Assembly (NCBI RefSeq): GCF_020080835.1
Contig: NC_058161.1
Location: forward strand, 16,605,603-16,669,602
From: Cotesia glomerata
Lineage: Eukaryota; Arthropoda; Insecta; Hymenoptera; Braconidae
DNA: 64,000 nt
Direction of reading: 5' to 3'
The notes beneath the pieces were generated by a model. That model saw only the letters and a program-made list of their open reading frames with translations, was not told the origin of the DNA and searched no databases. The translations under genes were made by a program, and so were the position numbers. Below are positions 1 through 11,100 of this stretch, piece by piece; within the stretch, counting starts at the first letter, position 1, and every line of letters begins with the position of its first letter.

Positions 1-1001
1 AGACGGTGTGTCCATCTCCCTGTTGTCGCGGCGTCCCACTGCGATTGCCATCGTGCGATGCTGTTCTGCCGTTCTTCAGCTCTGAGTTCCTCGGCACTTT
101 GTGTGGTTGTCCTCTTTCGTTGGTAAAGGTTCCGTCTTTCCTCAACTAGGACTCTGAGCGGCAAAGTTCCGGAAATGACACACACTGCTTCCTCTGATAT
201 TGTTCGAAAGGCGCTTGCAACTCGTAGGGCACTCATACGATATATTGGTCCAGCTTTTCTCCATCAATCTTGCACCTCTAGTGCGTCAGCCCAAATTGAT
301 ATTCCGTAGGTGAGCACCGATGTGACTACTGATGACAATAGTAGCCTCCTGCTCTGCTTTGGGCCTCCGACGTTCGGCATCAATCGTGCGAGACTAGCTC
401 TCACTACTGACGCTTTCGTTGAGTCGGGCATCAAGCATCACTCCCAGATATCGTATATGAGGTTGTGATGTGATTTCTCGGTCACCGACATTTATCTTAA
501 TTGTTTCAACTTCTTTTCGGCTGGTAATAAGCACTGCTTCGGTCTTCTGCTTGGCCAGTTGTAGGTTCACTGTATCCATCCACTGGTTGATCTTCTCAAA
601 AGTGATGTCAAACAGATGTTGAATCTCGTCGAGGTGTTTGGCGACGATCACTCACTCAGGAGCCCGTCATACATGATATTCCACAGAAGTGGACCAAGAA
701 CAGAGCCCTGTGGCACACCACCGGTTATATCATACTCTTTCGGACCATTCTTTGTATCGTATTTCAGCACTCTATCTGTAAAATAGCTAATCACTAGTCT
801 GCGAAGATATGTTGGCACGTTCTTCTCGTCGAGAGCTTGCATGATGCAGTCCCAATTAGCGGAATTGAAAGCATTTTTGATGTCCAAGGCAGCCACCAGG
901 CAGTACTTCTTCGTTCCACCCTTCCATCTAGTTCCTGCGATTGCCTCTTTGGCCGTATTAACAACCAGGTTGATCGCGTCCAGGGTTGATCGTCCTTTCA
1001 A
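1..1001 (-). mobile_element. R1-clade non-LTR retrotransposon fragment (decayed)
   Basis: The minus strand carries the reverse-transcriptase and downstream part of an R1-like LINE. The segment at 1001-648 reads KGRSTLDAIN, then an ALDIKNAFNSANW block and VPQGSVLGPLLWNIMYDG, which are the fingers and palm motifs of R1/TRAS/Waldo enzymes. Reading resumes in another frame at about 651-394 with VAKHLDEIQ and IRYLGVMLDARL. Further on, about 360-1, it reads SVLTYG, IWADAL, SALRVASAFRT and AVCVISG, typical of the R1 C-terminal part. The piece that should hold the FADD catalytic box is missing at about 650, and there is a stop near 255, so it is dead. It continues past the left edge. The 5' end (endonuclease) is absent: sequence beyond 1001 is unrelated AT-rich DNA. 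Confidence 0.9.
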
Positions 1002-1003
1002 TG

Positions 1004-1096
1004 ATTATGTATGATCATATATAATTGTATATAATTATATATGTGATTCCATATATAATCATATATGATTATATACAATTATATATAATTATATAG
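1004..1096. repeat. AT-rich near-palindrome
   Basis: About 93 bp of TATATAATTATATA-type sequence in which the left half (from ATGATCATATATAATTG) is mirrored by the right half (CAATTATATATAATTATA). It could extrude as a cruciform. It abuts the truncated LINE end, so it may be the breakpoint or a dinucleotide expansion. From 1100 to 2107 I see no other gene, only AT-rich sequence that presumably includes the Exd2 promoter and 5' UTR. Confidence 0.6.
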
Positions 1097-1704
1097 AAAC
1101 ATTTTTTCTCGGGAAGACAAAAATCTTGGCCTTAAGTTATCACTAATTTTTGTCAGAAGAATCATTTTAATAATTGAAATAATACTCTGGTCAACAATTG
1201 GTGTTGTAAATTGTCCAATGTACCTAATATTAGTATGACTTTGGTCATTGATTTAAATGTGAGTACTAAAGATAATATTGTATCAGAATACAGAACAGCT
1301 AACAAAAATACTGAAATTATTAACATGTCAGTGAATAGATTACCTAATGTCGAAACTATTATAGATTAAAAATAAAACGTATTTATAAGTCTAGTAAGCA
1401 TAATACAACTGGTCAGTATTAGGAACATAGGCAGTCAATATTTAGTGCGCAATTGTCAATATTCGGTGCAATTGGCTGTAACGTTAATTATTACAATTAA
1501 ATGTTTATTATTATGTATTTTATAAACCCAAGTATTATAGTTTGTAAGTTAAAACTATAAATAAAACATAACATTCAAAACAGGTCATAAACTTTTCCAA
1601 TAAATTTACAAATAATGTATTTATGTTCATTTTATGCTCATTTTAAACTGGTCGATATTTAGAGCCTTTATTTTAAGTAATTTATTCAAATTTTGAATTT
1701 TAAA

Positions 1705-1736
1705 TTTTTCCCGCTAAAAATTTAAACTTCCCGCCA
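1705..1736. promoter_or_regulatory. Paired E2F-like sites upstream of Exd2
   Basis: TTTCCCGC (1707-1714) and TTCCCGCC (about 1729-1736) lie 15 bases apart in otherwise AT-only sequence, some 375 bp upstream of the Exd2 start codon. Both fit the E2F/DP consensus TTTSSCGC or its near variants. S-phase control would suit a DNA-repair nuclease. This is motif matching only. Confidence 0.35.
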
Positions 1737-2107
1737 TCTACTAAAACCTCAGCAAACTATTTTCTGCAATAACAATAATAATTATTCATACATTTTTTCT
1801 CAGTCGCGTTAGCTACTTAGTAGAAGCATGTAACATTTCAATATTTTTCCATAAAAAATTTTTCAATTTGTAAATTAATTTTCAATAATTTCAATTATGT
1901 AAACATAAATCTTAAAATTAACAATTTAAACTATAAATAAATTCAAAAATTAAATTGTAGCAACGCGGCTGCTCAATAAATTATTCAGTATAAACAAATT
2001 TAACCTCATCCTTGCGATAGTGCCGCTAATTATTATTAACTTTAATTAAATTATTATTTACAAAATATTTATTTATATAATCAACATTTATTTAAGTAAA
2101 ATTAAAG

Positions 2108-5100
2108 ATGATTCTTGAGTGCATTACGGTCGGTATTCTTTTTCTCGCAACTAAATACCGAGATAATGTTGTCTCAGGTATAAAAAGTTTGTGTAAAAAA
2201 AATAAAAGCAAGTCGGATTATTCTGATAAAAATAATAATGTAAACGATAATGGTGATGATAATTACAAATACAGTAATAATGAGGCTCTGGTACCGGCAT
2301 TGTCATTCAATAATATAATCTTGGCTGATAATCCTCAAAAATGCGATTACGCCGTAGAACGTCTTCGCAGGTTTGTTTTATACCATATATATTATTATTA
2401 TTTTTATTATTATCATTATTATTACTAACGGGGAATTTCGCGGTTTTAATAATAATAATAAATTCAAAAAATCTTGATATTGTCATTATTATTTCTTTTA
2501 ATTACAATCGCGGTTTATTTTGTTCATTTTATAAAAAAAAAAAAAATAACAGTAATAATAATATCAAAATTTTTTGAATTTATTATTATTATTATTATTA
2601 TTTTTTACGAAGATCGGTGTTTTTACTAATTAAAGAGTTCTATATTTCAAAGCCATTATATAGACTAATTTTAAATTTTACATTAAATTTTTATTTATTA
2701 AATTTCTTTTCACCACTTTTATTGTTGGTATGAGCACTCAATACCATCTTCGGGTGAATATATCTAATAATTAAAAATTTTTTTTTAATTAAGATTAAGC
2801 AAAGAAGTTAATTTTTTACTCAGTGAAACTTTTTTCGGTCACCGAAAAAATAACTTGGAAAATTCTCAGACCAAGAATCGAACTCGGAAGTGGTGAAAAT
2901 AAATTTAATAAATAAAAATTTAAAATTAGTCTAACATCAATTTGGATCGGGGATAATAATAATGGCTTTGAAATATAGAACTCTTTAATTATTATTATTA
3001 TTATCATTATTATTAATATTAATATTATTACTATCATTTCTAGGTTTTAATCTCAAGAACATAAAAATTTCATTTAAATTGAATCATTAGATTCAGAAAT
3101 CTTAAAAAAAATTACTGTTTTGATTTCGAGAGTCAATACAGTCTAAAAAATTCATTTACATAATTTTTAAAAATAAGAAATTTAATTTAATTTTACAACA
3201 TCGATAATAATAATAATAAAAATAAGATTAATTAATTGATCAATCTATTATTATTATTATATTTTTTTTTATAATTACTGTATTTTAATCTAGAGAATAT
3301 GTCAAAATTTATAACAGTGAAATTGAGAGACACCTGATAATTTTTAGAATTTTTTTAACAACTTAATTATAACAAGAAAAATTTATTTTAAAAATTCCAT
3401 CTATAAAAGCTCAAAAAAATTGTACATTAGGGTGATTTAAAAAATAAAAATAATTTTTTTTCTTCCAAACAGGCTTAAAAGTTTTATTTTGGTGTAAAAA
3501 GACACCAGTTAAGATTTGAGCTTTTAATATTAATATTAAGATAGTCCTCACCATATTAAGATAGTCACTATCAAAAAATTATGATTTCTTCAGCTAAGAA
3601 ATAAAATTGTTTAAAATTAAAAAAAAATTAATTTTTTATTACAACATTGTTCATATTTTTCAAAAAAAAAAAAAATTTTTTTACGACAAAAATGAAAAAA
3701 AAAATCAAATTTTATAGTAATGATAATAATTTTGAAATAATCAAATCAAATTTTGATTATTATTATTAAATTATTCAATTAATTCCTTTATTTTTCTTTC
3801 TCAGTGATTTGACGGATGGAGTGCTGGGATTTGATTGCGAATGGGTAAATGAAGGTCCAGTGTCTCTAGTTCAATTAGCAACAAATAATGGCACTGCTGC
3901 AGTGTTCCGTATTGGCAAAATGGGACACGTTCCATTGCAATTACAAGTACTTATTAAAATAATTTTTTTTACTTAGCTATTAATCATTTACTAACCAAAA
4001 TATTGTTGTAAATAATTAATTATAAATCATTATTAATTAATTATAAATTATTCATAGGAATTACTATCAAACAATGCAATAATAAAAGTTGGAGTTGGCG
4101 CTTACGACGACGGTAGAAAAATTCTTTCGTCGTACAATTGCGTAGTATTGGGCACCCTGGATCTCCGGTTGCTAGCTGAGCGTCTTTCTGTTACCAGCCG
4201 TCAGAGTTTAGCAGCTCTGAGTCTTCAATATTTAGACTATGAAATGGAGAAACTCGCAGATATAAGGTGCAGCAACTGGGACGCCGACCAGCTTGATAAT
4301 GATCAGATTCAATACGCAGCTACTGATGCTATTATTTCTGTTTTTGTTTATCACGAGGTATTAAATTTTATCATTATTATTATTAATAATAATATCGTTG
4401 ATGAAAAATGAATCATAATAATAACAATTATAAATTTACTAAATTGTTTCCATAATAGCTAATTTTATTCAATTTCTGGTGACTAAATCAAAAGAAACTT
4501 ATAAAATTAATTAAAATTACAAAAATAATTATTTTAATTGACGATTAAATAAAATTAATTGAAATAATAAAAAATAATTATTTTAATAAAAAATCATTAT
4601 TAAATTTCAATGTTGAGACATATCAAAATTTCATAAAAATCGAATCAGTAAATTCTGAGATGTTGATAAAGAATAATTGCATTGATTTTGACAATCAATG
4701 CAGCTTTAAAATGTCAATTATTATAGTTACTGTTAAAAACTCTTAATTAGAACCTTGGTGCTGTATAAGTGACAAATTGTACGAGGATTGCTAAATAATA
4801 GCTACATTGATTCTGAGCATTAATGTAGTTTAAAATCTTCTATTGTGCAAGAGAGATTCTTTCTATAAATTTTAATGCGATATAACTGATAAATATTAAT
4901 GGTTACAAGAAAAAATCGTATTGCATTGATTTTTAGTGTCAATGCACTAAAATTGTCAATTGTCGTACGGAAGAACTTCTAATAAGAATTTTGATGCGAT
5001 ATTACTAATCCACAGATTCGGTAGAATCTGGCGCCAAGTTCCGTTCAAATCCGTTGTAAACGGAGCGCCAGACTACCGACTGTGTTTACTGTAAGCAGAA

Positions 5101-8100
5101 CGGTATTTCGAGGTTGCAAAATTTTATTTAATTATATGGTTCTCCTTTTTCCAAAATAATATATTATAAAAGTAATTTATACTTTATTTTACTGATATTA
5201 ATTAATTATAATCAATTATAACACTTAATTCACTTAAAATTATTAAATTTTATCAGCACAAACTATAGTAAGCCCAGAAATTTCGATCCTGACTTTTTTT
5301 CGATGGGGAATATCAGCGCCACAGACTAGATAAAATAAAAATGTGTAGTAATCCTTCCTATAGACACGCAACTACAGTAAAAAGTGATTCATAGCTTGCA
5401 TCTATGGCCGCCAGGGTGCACTGGAATTACATCTACATAAACTGTAGCTTTAAGGGGATAGTTTGCAGTAAAAATGCAGTCAACACGAGATTTAAGTTGT
5501 TATCAATTGTAAATTTTCATTATAATTACAAAAATAATAAAATCCGAAAAAAAACAGTTTAACTGTAAAAAAGTCGAACAACGTCCACGTTCATAAGACT
5601 ATTAGGAAAAAAAATTTCTTTTTTCTTTACAAAAAGATACAAAATAAAAAATTAAAAATCCGAGTAACCGATATGATTGTTTATGATTTTCGGAAATTAA
5701 AAAATTTTTTGTAAATTTAAAAATTAAAAAAAAATTTTAGAACGTACTTGGTGTGCGTCATTGTGTATTTCAATTTTTTCAAAGTCCTAGTAAATAGATT
5801 TTACGAATTTCATTAAAAGTAAAATATTTTGCAACCGCGCACACTAAATACGTTCTAAAATTTTTTTTTTAATTTTTAAATTTACAATAAAATTTTTTTT
5901 AATTTCCGAAAATCATAAACAATCATATCGGTTACTCGGATTTTTTAATTTTTTTATTTTGTATCTTTTTGTAAAGAAAAAAAAAATTTTTTTTCCTAAT
6001 AGTCTTATGAACGTGGACTTGGTGCGACTTTTTTACAGTGAAACTGTTTTTGTTCGGATATACATTATTAGGATTACTAAAAATATTTTAAAAAATTATA
6101 TTACATTGATTTTGAATGTCAATGCAGTTAAAATCGTATTTTATCGTATAAAGGGACTTTCAATGTAATATTACTAGAAATAGGTAAAAAAAAGTTTGGA
6201 AAATCCAGAAGTGTACGCCTCATAACGCTCATTCATTTTTTAAGAAAAAAATTAATTGTGTAATTAATTAAAAAAAAAAAATTATAATTAAGTAATTTCT
6301 TACAGACTATTTTTTATTTTTTTTTTTTACTATCAGCGCCCTTTTTTCTTGTTATATGCGCACGCAGTCTAAAAAAAAATCTAGCTTGATCAAGTGGTGC
6401 CGTAGTTTTCACGTGACAAATAAAAAAAGTTTGTTTGGCTTTGTACGGTTGTATCGTAGTGAATTTTAATAAAAATTCAATTAAAAAAAAATACGTAAAC
6501 TAGGCCAGTGATATGAAATACGGACCCAGTACATCGAATTCTTAAACTAATAAAAAAAGTCCGGTCTTGCAATATCAATTTGTTCGGGACATCTGGACGT
6601 CCACGTAAAATTTTTTTCACAACGTTTTTTTTTTTTCAAAATAGCAACATGAAATGATTTTAGAAAGTAAAAGATGGTTTAATTTAAGTGTTTTTTTGGC
6701 GTACATCTTCTTATATCATTGTATAAGTGTAATATGGTTGTGATAGAGGTATTTAAAGATCACAAAATTGCTTGACCTTGACGAGTCGAGTATAAAGCAC
6801 AACCTCACGCGCTTCGCGCTATGAGGCGTGCAAAATTGTATTGCATCGACACTGAGCGTCAATGCACTAAATGATGGTCAAATAAGTAGTACGTAGGGGA
6901 ACTTTCAATTAGAATTTTGGTGTGATATTACTGAAATGTTACCAAGGTTAATAAAATTGAAAAAATGGATTACATTGATTTTGAATATCAATGCAGTCCG
7001 AAATCTTTCTTTATCGTTCTAGGGAACCTTTAATTGGAATTTTTATGTACTATTACTAATGAACACTATTAAAGTTACCCAAAATATTGAAGAAAAAATT
7101 ATATTACATTGATTTTCAATGTCAATGCAGTCAAAATCGTATTTTATCGTATAAAAAGACTTTTAATATGAATTCTAAGGCGCGCAGTAGCCCTATCGGA
7201 TCCGGCCTTTGCTTACCAAAGCATTGGACCGGGTTCGAGTCCGGCGTACACCAATGAATATTTTAAATATTTAAGTGTATTGTTCTGCTCAGCCCAAAAA
7301 ATAAAAACGAGTTCCAATCTCAAAATTTACCCCCTACCGTAGTCGCTCATGACCTTAGTAGTTTATGCGACTTTAAACAAATTAAAAAAAAATAAAAATA
7401 TGAATTCTAATGCAATAATATTGATTATTGACTAAAATACAATAATTATTAATATAATTAATTTCAGTGTTAGCATTATATATATTGTTCCAATTATATA
7501 ATTTTTCATGTTACAGATCATGAAAGAAGCCGACAAAAGAAAGTCAACTTGGAGTAAGATTGTTTTATTCATAAAAAAAAATTGGTCCAGAAATTCATAC
7601 GTTTTGCACGATATTCCCAAGGATACTATCGACATCAGGTGAGTAATTAATGCAATTCAATCGTCAACAATTAATTTACATATTGCCTAATTTAATATAA
7701 AATTTTTGAAAGGTATCGAGGGCCAAGTAAGAAAATAAAATCGATCAATGCTCCAACAGCTGACAGTGAACGTTCAAAAAAATTGAACAATTACAACATT
7801 AATTACGAGAACAGCAATCGAGCGAACGTACTGACCCGCAAGGAACCGTTGTATCACAATTGCTATCTAGAGGCCCCAGATGGCGAGACACTCTGCACCT
7901 GCGACAGGAAAAAAGTCGAGTGGTACCTGATGAAAGAATTGGGGGTTAAGGTCAAGGACGACCCGCTGACCATCAGGCTAAAGTTTGAACCCTCCGGGCG
8001 AGCTTTGGGCCAGGTTGGAGAGTACTACACCCAGGTTAAGCTCAACCAATGCGTTGTCTGTGGTGCTGAGGACAAGTTTATTAAGAAAAACGTTGTACCG

Positions 8101-11100
8101 AGAGAGTACCGCAAATATTTTCCATGTTGGTATTTTAAAAAATTTTTTTTTTAATTATAGTAATTTTTAATTTCAGGTAAAAGCACCAATTATTGACACG
8201 GCTCCAATTATTGAGACCCTACACTGATAGAAATTTTAACTTGATTCAAGAGCAGAAGTCTTGAACCAAGAACACCAATTGGAAGAAAATGAATTTCTTG
8301 AGCCAAGTTAATTCATTTTCTTCCAATTGGTGTTCTTGGTTCAAGATTTTTGCTCTTGAGTCAAGTTAAGATTTTTATCAGTGTACTTAAAAATTTATTT
8401 AATTTTTTTGGGCGTTAATAACAATTGTGGGTTTTTAATGCAATCTTTGGAATTAAAATAATTTTTATAAAATTAATTGTTGGGTTAAATGCAAAATATT
8501 TATTGATAAAAGAAAAAAGGTTAGCTCGATTTTTTTGAAACAACTCCTCAGTGTCTGATTCATAACCTATTTTGGTTAGACAACTACTATTTTAAAAGCC
8601 TCTTTTTAGTAGATTTTATAAAAATCCAACTATTGCAGCCGTCCTCATGGCGCAACTTTAAAAAAATTTAGTCGTTTTCCGACTTAGTTTGTCGAGCTGA
8701 GTCAGAAAATTTATATAGTTCAAAAGTTTATATATGTATGTATTTATATATATATATATACGATATAACGCGGCTTGTCAGCACGATAGCGTTTTCAATT
8801 TATAACCGATTCTTCTCAAACTCAACATGCTTTATCTATCGATTAAGACCAAGGTTAAGTTCGAAGATGAGCTTAATCGGGCGAGTAATTTGGAAATGAC
8901 TGGATTTTGAAATTTTGAAAATCGTAAAAATTGATGTTTTTACTGCTTCAACTTGATATAATTACTGATCGAGACAAGATATCAAAATTCGGTAAAATGC
9001 ATCGTAAAGCTCTTTTAATAAGCTTCAATTTCCACTACTCAGAAGTGGTAATAACCTCAATATTACTCCTTTTAGAGTTCGTTTAATAAAACAGTTTTAC
9101 TGTTGCAGCCGTTTTAGAATTATTGTCTGCATCACAGCTTAATCATGATGTAGATTCAATAATTACGATAATGATTAGTCTTTCGTGTAATGTTTTCAGG
9201 TAATTCGTCAGTAAATATGTCACAAATTAGTTCTATATATTGTTTTCTTCAATTAAAATTTTATCCGGTTTCAAACATCTGATTGATTTGCAAATTGTTG
9301 TTCCTAAGCAGTTATTTAAAATTTGGTCATTTATAATTCAAATTTTATAATCTTTGCAATTCTTTGAGAAACTTATTCTTCAAAAGTTAATTTTTTTTCC
9401 AAAATTTGTTCTAAATAGTTTTAAATTTATTATTGAATTTTGTTTTTAATTCATAAATTAAGTTATACATTATTAGTGTTATTATATTATTTTATTAAAA
9501 ATCAATTTTCTTTATTTGAAAAATCTACTTCCATTTCGGCTGCCGAATGGCCTTTTTTAATTATTTTATTCATCTATTCACATTAAACTTTGTTTGTTTA
9601 TAAATAAAATAAATATCGAACAATTAACAATATTATATAATATTTACAATCTATTTAATGGTTATCAATTTTAAAATAATGGCTCTCAACAATTGGTAGA
9701 TAAAATACATATATGTTTAGTAGGATCTGTTATTTACAGGTTAGGTTTAAACAGCGCCTTTAACCTAACTTTTTAGACCCCAACAAAATACGTCAGCAAG
9801 CTTTGAAGCAACTTAAAATATAAAACATTTTATTTTATCAAAAATTTTCTTAATTATCGCTATCACTAATTAAAACTTTATCTTTTTATTTTTATTTAAT
9901 AAATTTATTTTTAAAATCTTTATGAATTTTTTGCATGATAAATAATAAATGAATATTAATTTAATATAGTTGAGTATATTGTATGGGTGCAAATAATTAG
10001 CGCAGGTACTTGTCACTAATTCGATCAGCTGATTGTTGTCAGGCTGTCAATAATTGGTGTGTCGTCCGGGTAATTGACTTTATCAATATAAATAAATAAT
10101 TAAATTAGATAAATTCCTATAAAAAAAGCTTGAATTTTCTATTGAAAAAACGAATTCATAAAACCATCTTAATTCTAAATATGGAAGAAAAAAATTAATA
10201 AAATCTTGTGTTTTTAGTGGTCATGAAATCTCACCAGTCACACGATGTCCTTCTTCTTTGCCCGAGGTGTCACGAAATCAGCAACAGGAGCGACCTCGCG
10301 ATGAGACAGTCATTAGCTAAAATGTGCAACGCGCCTCTGTCAAAGCCGTTGACACTTAGGAATGACCAGTACCATCGCAAGCGCGAACTTATGTCCGCCG
10401 TCAAGGTTCTGAGAGACAACAATCCTTCGATTCCGCGTCACCGAAGAAAAGAACTGGAGTCACGAGTCCTAGAATTCACTGGACACGATAAAATAACGCC
10501 TGAGGTCACTGATATTGTTCATCAGAAACTTATGAGAGATAATACCTCATCTATTCATCAAGTTTCTAAACCTCTTCATGGCCTCAAGGTTTGTTTCAAT
10601 TGAAATTTTTATTTAATTTAATTAATTTTCAAAAAACAAATTTTTTTTCTGCTTTAATTTTCATTAGTTTAGTTTGATATAAAAAACACTTTATTTGCAT
10701 TTTTATATCATTTTTTGACAAAAAAATGGTAAAAATCTTCTGATTAGCTGCCGAGTACTGCCGAATATAGTCGGTGAGACCCGAATAGTTACAAAAGTTA
10801 ATGAATGGACCCGACTGGCAACATAACCTTAGAAAAATAGAACAAAGCTTCGTTTTTCTGTTTTATAATTATTTTTATGATTAATTTTCTTACAATTTAA
10901 AATTTTTTTTTAACTAATATCTTGTAATTAATTTAACAAACTATTAAAACAAAATTTTTTTTCTTCTTAATGTTCGCTAGTTGGATATAAAAAACACTTT
11001 GTTTGCATTTTAATATTTTTTGACAAAAAAAATGGCAGAAATCTTCTGATTGGTTGTCGAGTACTACCAAATATAGTCAGTGGGACCCGAGCAGTTACGA

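Larger units (their letters stand above)
8175..10185 (+). mobile_element. Mariner-type MITE (AGGTAAAAGC family), copy in Exd2 intron 5
   Basis: It begins AGGTAAAAGCACCAATTATT 49 bp after exon 5. Long colinear stretches match the copies at 39643-42233 and 47186-48112 (for example GACCCTACTTAAAAATTTA, AGGTTTAAACAGCGCC, CTAAATATGGAA). The right terminal 60-70 bp are missing: homology stops near 10185 and the splice acceptor TTTTTAG follows at 10217. Two later insertions are nested inside (8222-8383 and 8608-9550). Without them the element is about 890 bp. Confidence 0.85.

Noticed and set aside
24..360. A separate host gene at the left edge
   Set aside because: The readable peptide islands (IWADAL, SALRVASAFRT) belong to the R1 element, and a stop interrupts them.
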